From assembly GCF_000382065.1 (NCBI RefSeq), contig NZ_KB907500.1, forward strand, positions 372,001 through 436,000: a stretch of DNA of 64,000 nucleotides, in the 5' to 3' direction. Within the stretch, counting starts at the first letter, position 1; every line of letters begins with the position of its first letter. The position numbers and the translations under genes are program-made. Of this stretch, positions 44,931 through 53,513 are shown piece by piece. Under the pieces are notes generated by a model that saw nothing but the letters and a program-made list of their open reading frames with translations, ran no database searches and was not told where the DNA came from. Source of the stretch: Stenotrophomonas hibiscicola ATCC 19867. Its GTDB lineage: Bacteria > Pseudomonadota > Gammaproteobacteria > Xanthomonadales > Xanthomonadaceae.

Positions 44931-45137
44931 ATGGAACCAGCGCTGCCTGCGCTTGACGTCCTGGAAGCGTGCGATGCTGGCCGAATCCTGGCGACGCCAA
45001 CGGTACGCGGCGCGCTGCACGCTGCCAATGGCTGCTGGGCCACGGCCTACCCGCTGGACGCGCAGGAACGTGCCAGCGCATTGACCATGGCCGAACAGGC
45101 GCTGAAACTGAGCGCAATGAGCTGGAGCGGTCAATGA
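44931..45137 (+). CDS. Hypothetical protein, possibly the 3' part of a broken gene
   Basis: 68 codons, with high G/C in third positions and a protein-like composition (LDVLEACDAGRILATPTVRG). The stop overlaps the start of the SMR exporter gene (ATGA), a typical coupled arrangement. There is no good ribosome-binding site at the ATG, so the real gene may begin upstream in another frame (44863). Confidence 0.35.
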   Translation: MEPALPALDVLEACDAGRILATPTVRGALHAANGCWATAYPLDAQERASALTMAEQALKLSAMSWSGQ

Positions 45138-45466
45138 ATTCCTATCTCTACCTTGCCGCTGCCATCGTGCTGGAAGTGATTGCCACATCACTGCTGAAGG
45201 CGTCCGACGGCATGAGCCGGCTGGCGCCGACACTGGGCGCACTGGTCGGCTATGGACTGTGCTTCTACCTGTTGTCGATGACCATGAAGTCGATCCCGAC
45301 CGGCATCGCCTACGCGATCTGGTCCGGCGTCGGCATCGTGCTGATCTCGTTGATCGGGCTGGTGGTGTTCAAGCAGCGCCTGGATGCACCCGCGCTGATC
45401 GGCATCGGCCTGATCTGCGCCGGTGTACTCGTGATCAACCTGTTTTCGCGCAGCAGCGCGCACTGA
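45134..45466 (+). CDS. SMR family multidrug/quaternary amine exporter (EmrE type)
   Basis: 110 residues with four membrane helices (about 3-20, 32-50, 57-78, 85-104). The essential membrane glutamate is present in VLEVIATSLLK (Glu14-equivalent), as are the family signatures AIWSGVGIVLISLIGL and LIGIGLICAGVLVINL. An efflux proton antiporter acting as a dimer. Start overlaps the preceding frame by 4 bases. Confidence 0.93.
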   Translation: MNSYLYLAAAIVLEVIATSLLKASDGMSRLAPTLGALVGYGLCFYLLSMTMKSIPTGIAYAIWSGVGIVLISLIGLVVFKQRLDAPALIGIGLICAGVLVINLFSRSSAH

Positions 45467-45488
45467 GCACGCTGCTGCGCGATCAACG

Positions 45489-45662
45489 CTAGCTGACCTT
45501 CTTGGCCACGGTCATGCCGAGCAGGAACAGCACCACGGCGATGATGATGCCGGCCCAGAACAGGAACTTGGCGATGCCGACCGAGGCACCGGCGACGCCA
45601 CCGAAGCCGAGCACGCCTGCGATCACACCGATGATGGCGAAGATGATGGCCCACTTGATCAT
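45489..45662 (-). CDS. DUF1328 small membrane protein
   Basis: 57 residues with two hydrophobic helices (WAIIFAIIGVIAGVLGFGG and AKFLFWAGIIIAVVLFLLGM), the pattern of DUF1328/YtjA. It has an AGGGAAAGG ribosome-binding site before the ATG. Function unknown; homologues are often stress-induced. Confidence 0.85.
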   Translation of the reverse strand: MIKWAIIFAIIGVIAGVLGFGGVAGASVGIAKFLFWAGIIIAVVLFLLGMTVAKKVS

Positions 45663-45756
45663 GTCAAACCTTTCCCTGCGGGGACTGCGTACTGGATGAT
45701 CAGGCTAGGCCGTCACCGATGCGGCAGTCGTGAACAGGCCGCGTGCGCGGCGTGAA

Positions 45757-46398
45757 TCAGCGCGGACGAAAGCGCAGCAGCGCGACGGCAAACGCCAGGA
45801 ACACGCTACCGACCAACCGCTCGAACCAGCGTCGCGCAAAGGGTTCGGCCAGCCAGCGGCGCAGGCCATGGCCACCGGCTGCATACATCACGTACCAGAA
45901 CAGTTCGCAAGCGGCGAAGGTGGCCACCAGCACGCTGTACTGAAACGCCTGGCCACGTGACGGGTCAACGAACTGCGGCAGGAACGCCGCCGCGAACAGC
46001 AGCAGCTTGGGATTGCTCAGGCCCACCAGAAGGCCACCACGGAACACGGTCCAGGCACCAAGCGTCGGCATCATCGGCAGTGCGGCATCCACCGTCACCG
46101 TAGGCGCGGGACGGCAGCTGTCGCGCCATGCCTTCAGGCCCAGCCAGGCCAGGTAGGCCACGCCCAGATAGCGCAGCACTTCGAACAGCATCGGCGAGGA
46201 ATGAAGCAATGCGCTCAGGCCAGCAGCGGACGCGGCCAGCACCAGCAGCATCGCCAGCAGGCAGCCGGCCATCGCCGGTACACTGCCGCGGAAGCCGAGT
46301 CCGACGCTGCGGCCGAGGATATGCAGCATGTTCGGCCCCGGCGTGCCACACAGAACGAACACCGTGGCGAGGAACCACCACCAGGTATGCAGGGCCAT
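45757..46398 (-). CDS. LysE/RhtB family exporter
   Basis: 213 residues with about six membrane helices. The family signature is GTPGPNMLHILGRSVGLGFR at the first helix, with GLSNPKLLLFAAAFLPQFV in the middle. It would export an amino acid or derivative. An in-frame ATG three codons upstream (46407) is an alternative start. Confidence 0.9.
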   Translation of the reverse strand: MALHTWWWFLATVFVLCGTPGPNMLHILGRSVGLGFRGSVPAMAGCLLAMLLVLAASAAGLSALLHSSPMLFEVLRYLGVAYLAWLGLKAWRDSCRPAPTVTVDAALPMMPTLGAWTVFRGGLLVGLSNPKLLLFAAAFLPQFVDPSRGQAFQYSVLVATFAACELFWYVMYAAGGHGLRRWLAEPFARRWFERLVGSVFLAFAVALLRFRPR

Positions 46399-46496
46399 GG
46401 CGCACATCCACTTCAGAAGACCGTACCAGCATAGAGTGCGTCTGCAACGCGCGGCACATACAGCACAGCGTGGATGTGGTGGTTACAGAGGCAGGC

Positions 46497-47105
46497 TCAG
46501 GCCGCGTGCGCGTCGCGCCGTACCAGTACCTGGTCGATCAGGCCCCATTCGCATGCCTGCTCGGCACTCATGAAACGATCGCGGTCCAGGGTCTGCTCGA
46601 CCTCCTCGACACTGCGTCCGCAATGCTGCGCATACAGCCGGGTGATGCGCTGCTTGGTGCGCTGCATTTCCTCGGCGTGGATGAAGATGTCCGAAGCCTG
46701 GCCCTGCACCCCGCCCAGCGGCTGGTGCACGTGCAGGCTGGCATTGGCCAACGCCGCGCGGTGACCCGGCTCGCCGGCCATCAGCAGGAACGACCCCATC
46801 GACCGCGCGGTGCCCATGCACAGCGTATGCACCGGAGCAGAGATGTATTGCATCGTGTCGTACATCGCCAAGCCGCTGGAAATGACTCCGCCTGGCGAGT
46901 TGATGTACAGATGGATCGGCTTCTCCGGGTTTTCCGATTCCAGGAACAGCAGTTGCGCGCAGACCAGCGCCGATAAGATGTCATCGACTTCGCCGTTGAG
47001 AAAGATGATGCGCTCGCGCAGCAGCCGCGAGTAGATGTCATAGGAACGCTCGCCGCGCTCGCTGCGTTCCACCACCATCGGTACCAGCTGCATCCTGTCC
47101 CGCAT
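46497..47105 (-). CDS. clpP: ClpP-type serine protease, second copy not linked to clpX
   Basis: 202 residues. The catalytic triad is visible: Ser in [14 protein letters not shown] (about 102), His in HVHQPLGG (about 127), Asp in LDRDRFMSA (about 176). It differs from the standard clpP in several otherwise conserved spots (GTARSMG for GQAASMG, HVHQ for MIHQ), and there is no tig, clpX or lon beside it. I read it as an orphan ClpP paralogue; the main clpP-clpX operon should lie elsewhere. Confidence 0.9.
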   Translation of the reverse strand: MRDRMQLVPMVVERSERGERSYDIYSRLLRERIIFLNGEVDDILSALVCAQLLFLESENPEKPIHLYINSPGGVISSGLAMYDTMQYISAPVHTLCMGTARSMGSFLLMAGEPGHRAALANASLHVHQPLGGVQGQASDIFIHAEEMQRTKQRITRLYAQHCGRSVEEVEQTLDRDRFMSAEQACEWGLIDQVLVRRDAHAA

Positions 47106-47142
47106 GTGCCTGCTCCTTGTCCGGTGGGATTGAGGCGTCGCC

Positions 47143-47493
47143 TCACGCCGCGCGCATCATGGTGCGATGATCGTCGTTGGCGGCCAACGGCCGCAGCGCG
47201 CGCAGGTCGGTGAGCCGATGCACGATGGTCAGCACCGTTCCCCCGCCGTCATCCGCGCGCAGCCGGAAACACACCTGGCTGTGCAGATGCGGGGGATGCG
47301 CATCGCGCAGGTGGAACCCCAGCTCCCGCCCCTCCTCGCGCAGGCAAGGCTGCGGATCGGCAAGATCGGCCGCAGGCAACCAGCGCTCACGCAGCGCCGG
47401 GTCCAACAGTGCGCGCCAGACCCGTTCCGGTGGCGCTGGCAGCCACTGCTCCATCACCAACGCAGGAGCCGCTTCGTTCAGAACGTCGTCCAT
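47143..47493 (-). CDS. SRPBCC/AHSA1-like protein
   Basis: 116 residues. START-like domain with the AHSA1 opening [30 protein letters not shown]. Shorter than usual (about 140-160). Its ATG shares one base with the stop of the ArsR gene (TGATG), so the two are coupled; ArsR-SRPBCC pairs of this kind are common in proteobacteria. No ligand is known. Confidence 0.85.
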   Translation of the reverse strand: MDDVLNEAAPALVMEQWLPAPPERVWRALLDPALRERWLPAADLADPQPCLREEGRELGFHLRDAHPPHLHSQVCFRLRADDGGGTVLTIVHRLTDLRALRPLAANDDHRTMMRAA

Positions 47494-47804
47494 CAATCCA
47501 TCTCCTTCAGCAGATCCTGCAAGGCATCCATACGCGCGGGCCAGTAGGCCCGGTAGCGCTGCAGCCAGTTGCCGATGTGGGCCAGTCCGCGCGGATCGAC
47601 CTCGTAGTAGACGAAGCGGCCTTGGCGCTGTTCGCTCACCAGCCCGGCATCGCGCAGCACTGCCAGGTGCTGGGACATCGCAGACTGGCTGATCGCCACG
47701 CCCTCGCGCAGCGCGCTGGCATGCTGCCCGCCCTCGGCCAGCTTTTCGAAGATGTGGCGGCGGGTCGGGTCGGCCAGCGCCTTGAACAGGGCGTTCTCGA
47801 TCAT
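47493..47804 (-). CDS. ArsR family regulator
   Basis: 103 residues, winged helix: FKALADPTRRHIFEKLAEGGQHASALREGVAISQSAMSQHLAVLRDAGLVSEQRQGRFVYYEV. No metal-binding cysteine motif of the ArsR/SmtB sensors is present, so it is of the non-metal (SdpR-like) kind. The ATG before IENALF was used; a 22-base palindrome sits just upstream. Confidence 0.92.
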   Translation of the reverse strand: MIENALFKALADPTRRHIFEKLAEGGQHASALREGVAISQSAMSQHLAVLRDAGLVSEQRQGRFVYYEVDPRGLAHIGNWLQRYRAYWPARMDALQDLLKEMD

Positions 47805-47810
47805 GGTCAA

Positions 47811-47832
47811 CACATTAGCAATCGCTAATGTG
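47811..47832. promoter_or_regulatory. Predicted ArsR operator
   Basis: The arms CACATTAGC and GCTAATGTG, perfect inverted repeats around AATC, begin 6 bases upstream of the ArsR start codon and 58 bases before the divergent racemase gene. Repression of both genes is plausible. Confidence 0.7.
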
Positions 47833-47890
47833 TGGTGCAACTGCCGCATCGGTTGTGCTGCAATGACGGCTCCCCGGCATGGAGCTGTGC

Positions 47891-48583
47891 ATGAAGACCC
47901 TTGGCCTGATCGGCGGCATGAGCTGGGAAAGCTCGGCGCAGTATTACCGGCTCATCAACGAGGACGTGCGGCAGCGCCTCGGTGGCGCACATTCGGCGCA
48001 GCTGCTGCTGTGGTCGGTGGACTTCGCCCCGATCAAGCAGCTGCAGCACGACGGCGACTGGGATGCACTGGGCGACCACATGGTTGAGGCCGCACGGCGC
48101 CTGCAGGCCGGTGGTGCCGAACTGCTGCTGGTCTGCACCAACACCATGCACCAACTGGCCGACCGCATCGAGGCGGCCTGCCCACTGCCACTGCTGCATA
48201 TCGCCGACCCCACCGCCCAGGCCATCGTGCAGGCAGGGGCGCGAAAGGTGGGCCTGCTCGGCACCGCCTTCACCATGGAGCAGGACTTCTACCGCGGCCG
48301 GCTGCAGGATCGCTTCGGATTGGAGGTCCTGGTTCCCGAAGCCGATGATCGTCGCAGCGTGCACGACATCATCTACCAGGAACTGATCGCCGGCGTGGTC
48401 AGCGAACACTCACGACAGGTCTACGCCGGCGTGATCGAGAGACTGGTCGCGCGCGGCGCCGAGGCCATCATCCTCGGCTGTACCGAGATCATGCTGCTGG
48501 TACGGCCGGAGGACAGCACAGTGCCGCTGTTCGATACCACTGCACTGCATGCGCGGGCCGCCGTGGACGCGGCGCTGGCGTGA
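47891..48583 (+). CDS. Aspartate/glutamate racemase family protein
   Basis: 230 residues, two-cysteine amino-acid racemase fold: GLIGGMSWESSAQYYRLIN at the start, first catalytic Cys in VCTNTMHQLAD (about 80), second in ILGCTEIMLLV (about 195). It has GGAG just upstream of the ATG at 47891, which decides the start. The substrate is probably aspartate or glutamate by family, not proven. Divergent from the ArsR operon. Confidence 0.92.
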   Translation: MKTLGLIGGMSWESSAQYYRLINEDVRQRLGGAHSAQLLLWSVDFAPIKQLQHDGDWDALGDHMVEAARRLQAGGAELLLVCTNTMHQLADRIEAACPLPLLHIADPTAQAIVQAGARKVGLLGTAFTMEQDFYRGRLQDRFGLEVLVPEADDRRSVHDIIYQELIAGVVSEHSRQVYAGVIERLVARGAEAIILGCTEIMLLVRPEDSTVPLFDTTALHARAAVDAALA

Positions 48584-48607
48584 ATCAATGCGCGCCGGAA
48601 CGCGGAA

Positions 48608-48970
48608 TCAGTCCGCGCCCTGCACTTCCAGCGCGGTGATCAGCCATTCGACCACCGCCTGGGAATCGCACAGGAAGAAGATGGCATCGCCGGAGCGCGC
48701 TTCGGTAAGCAGGCGATAGACCGTGATCGCCACCGCCGACTGGTTGGCGATGAACACTTCCGGGCTGCGCGGCCCTTCGCTGTGGCCGGCAACCGCGTGC
48801 AGCGCCTTGCGTGCGGCCACGGTCGCAACCGGGTCCGCGCTGCGGGTCAGTTCCGGCCCGCGCAGGCCCCAGGCAGTGAACACGTGCTTGCCCTTGAACG
48901 TGGTGTCCAGGACCCGCACCTCGGCGCCGCCTGCGTCGGCCGAGCGATGAATGACGGTACTGCTGATCAA
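48608..48970 (-). CDS. Hypothetical protein, about 120 residues
   Basis: Coherent protein-like sequence with no domain I recognise. It starts ISSTVIHRSADAGGAEVRV, with a centre LDTTFKGKHVFTAWGLRGPE and an ending VVEWLITALEVQGAD. The start is the TTG at 48970, which has AGGGGG 5 bases upstream; an ATG 11 codons earlier touches a GGAGG with no spacing. No membrane segment. Confidence 0.65.
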   Translation of the reverse strand: MISSTVIHRSADAGGAEVRVLDTTFKGKHVFTAWGLRGPELTRSADPVATVAARKALHAVAGHSEGPRSPEVFIANQSAVAITVYRLLTEARSGDAIFFLCDSQAVVEWLITALEVQGAD

Positions 48971-49003
48971 CGCAACCCCCTGTGGTCGTCGTGGTCCGCG
49001 CAT

Positions 49004-49246
49004 CCTCCCGCACAGGCCGCCCGCACACCAGTGACGGCAGCCACAGGCTGCGCCGACAGGCGTGGAAGACATGTAAGAAGGTGTAAACCGATGCGATCGG
49101 ATGTGCAGCGATGATACGGGATGTAAGCCTCTGCATGGGCCCGTGCGCACTACTAAATCCTTACTGAGCCACTTCCGGAACGATGCGTTCCGACGGCCCC
49201 GTGCTGGGTCATTCTTGCCGCCCGAATCCCCCGCTCGAGGCTCCCC
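49004..49246. other. Intergenic stretch, nothing recognised
   Basis: Relatively AT-rich, with repeated ATGTAAG/GATGTG-like words around 49068-49130; no gene or strong palindrome. Confidence 0.5.
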
Positions 49247-49756
49247 ATGACCCTTCGCCCGCTGCTGCCGATCACCGGTGCCGTCCTTGCCCTGCTGCTG
49301 GCCGCCACCGCCGTGGCCGCCCAGGACCACGACACTGATCACATTCCAGCGCTGCGCTGCGAATCCCAGTTCAACAAGACCGAGCAATGCCCCATTGAGG
49401 GCCCGATGCGCCTGGCCAGGCAACTGTCGGTCACCCGCTGCGTGGAGAACCAGAACTGGGGCCAGAGCCGCCGCACGTTATGGGTGACCGACGGCTGCCG
49501 CGCCGAGTTCGTCGCCGACGGATACGGGCGCTGGCCGGGACGTGGCCGTGGCCGTGATCGCGACAACGAGGGTGAACGCCTGGTCTGCGAGTCCTACGAG
49601 AACAAGGACAAGCAGTGCCGCATCCGCGTCCGCCACGAGGTGCGGCTGGTCAAGCAGAAATCGGTGACGACCTGCATCGAGGACCGCAACTGGGGATGGG
49701 ACCGTCGCGGCGTGTGGGTCAGCGACGGCTGCCGTGCCGAGTTCCGGGTGTATTGA
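49247..49756 (+). CDS. DUF3011 secreted protein, copy 2
   Basis: 169 residues with a signal peptide (LLPITGAVLALLLAATAVAA). Two DUF3011 repeats as in the copy at 42843: ALRCESQFNKTEQCPIEG ... TLWVTDGCRAEF, then VCESYENKDKQCRIRV ... GVWVSDGCRAEFRVY. The linker is short and Arg/Asp-rich rather than Gly/Trp-rich. Confidence 0.88.
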   Translation: MTLRPLLPITGAVLALLLAATAVAAQDHDTDHIPALRCESQFNKTEQCPIEGPMRLARQLSVTRCVENQNWGQSRRTLWVTDGCRAEFVADGYGRWPGRGRGRDRDNEGERLVCESYENKDKQCRIRVRHEVRLVKQKSVTTCIEDRNWGWDRRGVWVSDGCRAEFRVY

Positions 49757-49841
49757 CTGCCTGCCACGCGCTGGCTGTGGCGCATGCGCGGACACGGCCG
49801 ACGTGATCGATAGACTGGGCGCAACCAGCCCAGGAGCTTCG

Positions 49842-50291
49842 ATGGTGCCGCCCGATCCTTCCTCGACGACGCTGCATATCCGCGAGGCAATGCCCGCCGA
49901 CGTTCCCGCGTTGATCGCGCTCGACAGCGTTGCGTCCCACGATCCGAGGCGCGCACGGCAGATCAGCGACTGGCAGGCCAGCGGTGGCATGCACGTGGCC
50001 GAACGGTCCGGCCAGCTGGCCGGTTACCTGGTCATCCATCGTCACTTCTTCGGCGAAGCCTTCGTCGAGATGCTCATGGTGGCGCGCGAACAACGCAGAC
50101 AGGACGCCGGCGCCGCCCTGCTGCGCCATGCCATCGCGCTGCTGGGGCAAGGCAAGCTGTTTACTTCGACGAATGCATCCAACACCAGCATGCAACGCCT
50201 GCTCGCCGCCTCGGGTTTCATCGAAAGTGGCATCGTGCATGGATTGGACGAAGGCGATCCGGAACTGATCTACTGCTTTGCCGGCAGCTGA
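49842..50291 (+). CDS. GNAT family acetyltransferase
   Basis: 149 residues. The acetyl-CoA motif is EMLMVAREQRRQDAGAALLRHA (about 77-98), followed by TNASNTSMQRLLAASGFIESG. The start is fixed by CAGGAGC upstream of the ATG at 49842. Substrate unknown. Convergent overlap of 22 bases with the phosphatase gene. Confidence 0.88.
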   Translation: MVPPDPSSTTLHIREAMPADVPALIALDSVASHDPRRARQISDWQASGGMHVAERSGQLAGYLVIHRHFFGEAFVEMLMVAREQRRQDAGAALLRHAIALLGQGKLFTSTNASNTSMQRLLAASGFIESGIVHGLDEGDPELIYCFAGS

Positions 50292-50611
50292 TCGAGATAC
50301 ACGTCCACCTTGGCGTCCAGCAGGTCCATCAACAGCGGATCCATGCAGCGATAGTCGTCGGGGATGTCCAGGCAATGCAGGCGCTTGTGTTCCAGCAGGC
50401 GCGCGCACGTGGCCTGCAGGCGATGCTGGTGCTTGGCCTCCATCACGAAGATGACATCGGCCCAGCGGATATCCGCCGGGCCGATGGGGCGTCGTGCGTG
50501 CGGGCTGGTACCGGCCGACAGCGCGTTGAAGCCGGGCCGCCGTCGCCACATGGCTTCGGCGGTCGGGCTGCGCAGCTGGTTGCGGCTGCAGACGAACAGC
50601 AGGTTGATCAT
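50270..50611 (-). CDS. Low-molecular-weight protein tyrosine phosphatase-like protein
   Basis: 113 residues, shorter than the usual 150. The P-loop CSRNQLRS (C-x5-R-S) is at residues 8-15, and IPDDYRCMDPLLMDLL supplies a candidate general-acid Asp. Short LMWP-like proteins of this type are common in xanthomonads. The ATG overlaps the stop of the upstream small gene by 4 bases. Confidence 0.85.
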   Translation of the reverse strand: MINLLFVCSRNQLRSPTAEAMWRRRPGFNALSAGTSPHARRPIGPADIRWADVIFVMEAKHQHRLQATCARLLEHKRLHCLDIPDDYRCMDPLLMDLLDAKVDVYLDQLPAKQ

Positions 50612-50808
50612 TCCTGTTCCTGCAGTTGGCGGGCGCTGAGGACCGGATAGGTGAAGCCCAGCTGGCGTGCGCGCGCGAGCTTGGCATCGCGCGTATACAG
50701 CAGCTTCCAGTTCTTCTCGGGCTTGTAGCTGTAGGCGGTCGTGGCGCGGTCGCCACCACGGTTGCGGGCCTGGCTGCGACGCCAGGCACGGTTTCTTGCA
50801 GATTCCAT
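50608..50808 (-). CDS. Small basic protein upstream of the phosphatase
   Basis: 66 residues, basic N-terminus (MESARNRAWRRSQARNRGGD) and a Leu/Arg-rich remainder with KPEKNWKLLYTRDAKLARAR. Translationally coupled to the phosphatase gene (ATGA). No known domain; co-conservation with the phosphatase would suggest a partner. Confidence 0.7.
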   Translation of the reverse strand: MESARNRAWRRSQARNRGGDRATTAYSYKPEKNWKLLYTRDAKLARARQLGFTYPVLSARQLQEQE

Positions 50809-50879
50809 GATGTGTTCTCGTGAGTACCGGGTTCAGCAGCCGCGGTAGTACGAGTGGCGCGCAGCATACACCGCACGCA

Positions 50880-50912
50880 CAAAAAAACCCACGCATCGCT
50901 GCGCGGGCTTCT
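50880..50912 (-). terminator. Probable native terminator of tRNA-Pro, displaced
   Basis: On the minus strand CCCGCGC, AGCGA and TGCGTGGG is followed by a run of T. It lies just beyond the outermost tRNA-Pro 3' repeat, where the terminator of the intact tRNA would have been before insertion of the two islets. Confidence 0.65.
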
Positions 50913-50925
50913 TGATTCATCACAG

Positions 50926-50972
50926 TGGTCGGGACGGCCGGATTCGAACCGACGACCCTCTGCCCCCAGGCA
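50926..50972 (-). repeat. Attachment-site copy of the tRNA-Pro 3' end (outermost)
   Basis: Repeats the last 48 bases of tRNA-Pro with one C deleted in the run of six. With the copies at 53075 and in the tRNA gene it brackets two inserted segments. Confidence 0.85.
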
Positions 50973-51224
50973 TCATCACTGGTTGCCCCATCCCGTTGAT
51001 CTATAAGGGTTTCAGGCCTGCACCGGGCCTCCCATAAGTGCCGATTGAGGCCCAATTCAATCAATTACTTCCGCGCTGATAGGGTTGCAGCCACCGGGAC
51101 TAAACATGGCTCCGCATCTGCTGCGGCCCTGCCCTCATCTACGCCCTACGGGCGTCGCTCGGACGGAGCTTGGTCACCGGCGGCGGCTTGGCGGGCTCCA
51201 ATGACCGCACCCTCCTGCCTCGGA

Positions 51225-52468
51225 CTATTCCGGCGGAGAAAAACCGTGTGCTTGACCCAAAACGAAAAACTTGTACGCGTTCGGGAATCGAACAGCGCCT
51301 GGATGTGAGCTGGCCGCCAACTCTAGTGCGTACGAAAGAGATGAGACATTCTTGCCGGGGACCGGCGGATGCCGCAGCGCCATGCCCTTGTCGTCAGTAA
51401 AATGAGTGAACTCGTGGACCATCGTGCCAACCTTTGAGGGTTCACCAATGTGATTGGCGGGCAGCATAGATAGGGACCAAAATACAGGGCATGCGTGAAT
51501 TACGTATGGAGCACCTGACTGCACATAAGCAATGGTGTCTGCCGGCACTTCGTCAGCATTGCACCGGCAGGAGAGGGACACCGGCGGCTTCGGGGTCACT
51601 CCGTCTCCCGAAATTCTCCAGATGATCGCCATCAAAGTGCTATCAACCAGCGCATCATCTTCGTTGACATCTTCACCGGCAACGACGTTGACGTCCGGGC
51701 CATGCTCCCCGAAGTAGCGCGTATAGTGAACTGAGGGGCTGAACCTCAGCCACAACTCAGTTTCAGATGTTGTATCGACCTCAGTCATCTGCTGGAGCTG
51801 GCTCAGCGCATTTCCTGCACCAATCGTTACCCCAGCCAATACACTCTGAAAAATTGCACTTTTTTGGCCGAAGGCGGGGTGCCGGCCGGATCGACACATG
51901 CCACAGGTTCAAGAAACTCCCCCGCCCGGGCTTGCTTCATTGTTCTTCCAGTAACGGGTACAACAACCGTGCGGGGTGCGGGATACGCACTTTGCCACTT
52001 GCCTGATTGCCGCTTTATGGGCCCAGCTTCCGCATTCCTGCCGTCGGCGGTGCGATAGGAAATCGGGGCTCGCAAGCCAATGGTGTAACTCAGCCCTGGC
52101 GACAGACTATAGCCACTTGCAAGATTTATATCTAGGCTGAAACTGCCGCCAGGAGGTATGGACAAAGAACTCGGAGTTTCGGAGAGCGTATCCCTCATTA
52201 TCCCGAAGAACTGGACTTCGCGCCCATCCTGCTGTTTCACTATGAAGGGATCATCCAACAACATTTTGCGAGCATTGAGCATCGGCAGAGAAGACTCAGC
52301 GACTACCGCAACCTGGTCACCGACATTCGAGAGCTTCAACGCGATTGAAGTTTCTCCCAGGTCGCCCTTCAGCGGAACTATTTCGACTTGTAGCCGAGCG
52401 TCGGCCATCGCAACATTGCTGCTACAAAGCGCGATGAACAGCATTGCCACTTTAATGGGTGATTTCAT
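51225..52468 (-). pseudogene. Secreted metalloprotease (M35 / peptidyl-Lys endopeptidase-like), broken by a frameshift
   Basis: Two frames together make one coherent protein. The first (52468 to 51827) has a signal peptide (VAMLFIALCSSNVAMA) and a beta-sandwich domain with LALKLSNVGDQVAV-like strands and PPGGSFSLDINLASGYSLS. It ends in the wrong frame after CVDPAGTPPSAKK. The second (from about 51866 to 51225) continues SAIFQSVLAGVTIG and contains the zinc motif HEFTHF and LELAASSHPGAVRFPNAYKFF. The break is at the run of six T (51860-51865; AAAAAA in the mRNA): a -1 shift joins the frames exactly. The third, Asp, ligand of the aspzincins is not evident. Confidence 0.7.
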
Positions 52469-52811
52469 TCCGCCACCCGCCTTCTTCCATGATTCAAGAT
52501 GCGTTATTAACATACAGATCAGCATTTTCCAACCCGAACCTCAGCCATCGATCTGTAGGACTTCCCCGAACCGCAGATTAAATTTTCGAACCGCCATAAG
52601 AATCACGTTTTTGCAGGCACTGACCTCCAGGACCTTTTGCTACCGCGCCTACGCCACTGTGCCGAGCTCGGCCATGATCGCAAAGGCCATCGCCGGCGAG
52701 ACCGTTGGACTTCAGTGAAGCGTCGAAGAACTACGCCTTTCGCCTGGCAATCGAGCGCATCAGCGGAGAGCCGCGAGTTCCAGGACGTCCGCGAGTCAAT
52801 CAGCTTGGATC

Positions 52812-53003
52812 GGCATGCATCAGGTGTCACTCCAGGAGATCCGCAGGCTTGGCGGTGCTCTTCCACACAACCGTCGAGGTTGGTCGGAAGAACAAGTGCA
52901 GCACCTTCTCACACACAGCTCGCCGGCGATGACCGAGGTGTATCTGGAAGGCCACGAAAGGCCGTGGACCGAGATCAACACGGGCATCCTCGCCATTCGA
53001 TAG
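52812..53003 (+). pseudogene. 3' remnant of a tyrosine integrase (islet 1)
   Basis: About 60 codons match the last quarter of the integrase at 54825: VSLQEIRRLGGALPHNRRGW ... VQHLLTHSSPAMTEVYLEGHERPWTEINTGI. The catalytic HxxR has become QxxR and the upstream domain is gone. Its stop is followed by the same 104-base repeat that follows the other integrase. Confidence 0.7.
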
Positions 53004-53018
53004 GGTGGCGATAGGGTG

Positions 53019-53122
53019 CACAACGAAGAAGGGCCTGCACCGTATGGCGCAAGCCCTTGTTCTATCGCTGCTTTTGGTCGGGACGGCCGGATTCGAACCG
53101 ACGACCCTCTGCCCCCCAGGCA
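53019..53122. repeat. 104-bp direct repeat including a tRNA-Pro 3'-end copy
   Basis: Identical but for one base to 55544-55647. The last 48 bases (53075-53122) are the tRNA-Pro 3' end; the rest is the sequence that follows the integrase stop. Confidence 0.9.
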
Positions 53123-53125
53123 TCG

Positions 53126-53513
53126 TTACTGTTCGGCCCATCTCGTTGATTGGCAAGGAATCTTCATAACAATGAAGCTCCCCAAAAGTGTCGATTGCGA
53201 CACTAGCAATCAATCACTTACGAGCCGATAGGGTGCATATGGCGGCTCTACCCGACGCCATCCGAACGGCGGCGATGCGATCCCCCCTTCAGCCAATTCC
53301 CCTTCCCTGTCCCGCCAATCGAGGATCTTCTCCGGGTGCTCCCCGCCGCGCCCCGTATCTAGCGCCCCACGGCCAGCATCCCCTTCCTCGGCGAGCGTAC
53401 ATGCAGCGGATCGCGACGAGCCTAGGCAGGTGTCACGAACTGCTGCCCGTCGGCGTCCTTGCTTCGGGTGGGGCGATTCCGGCCCCACAGATACCCGAAA
53501 AGGACCCATTAAA
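53126..53513. other. Islet 2 left flank, no gene seen
   Basis: After the repeat comes an attP-like arm (shared with 50973-51090), then a GC-rich stretch without an open frame of protein-like composition, up to the AhpD/CMD gene. Confidence 0.5.
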
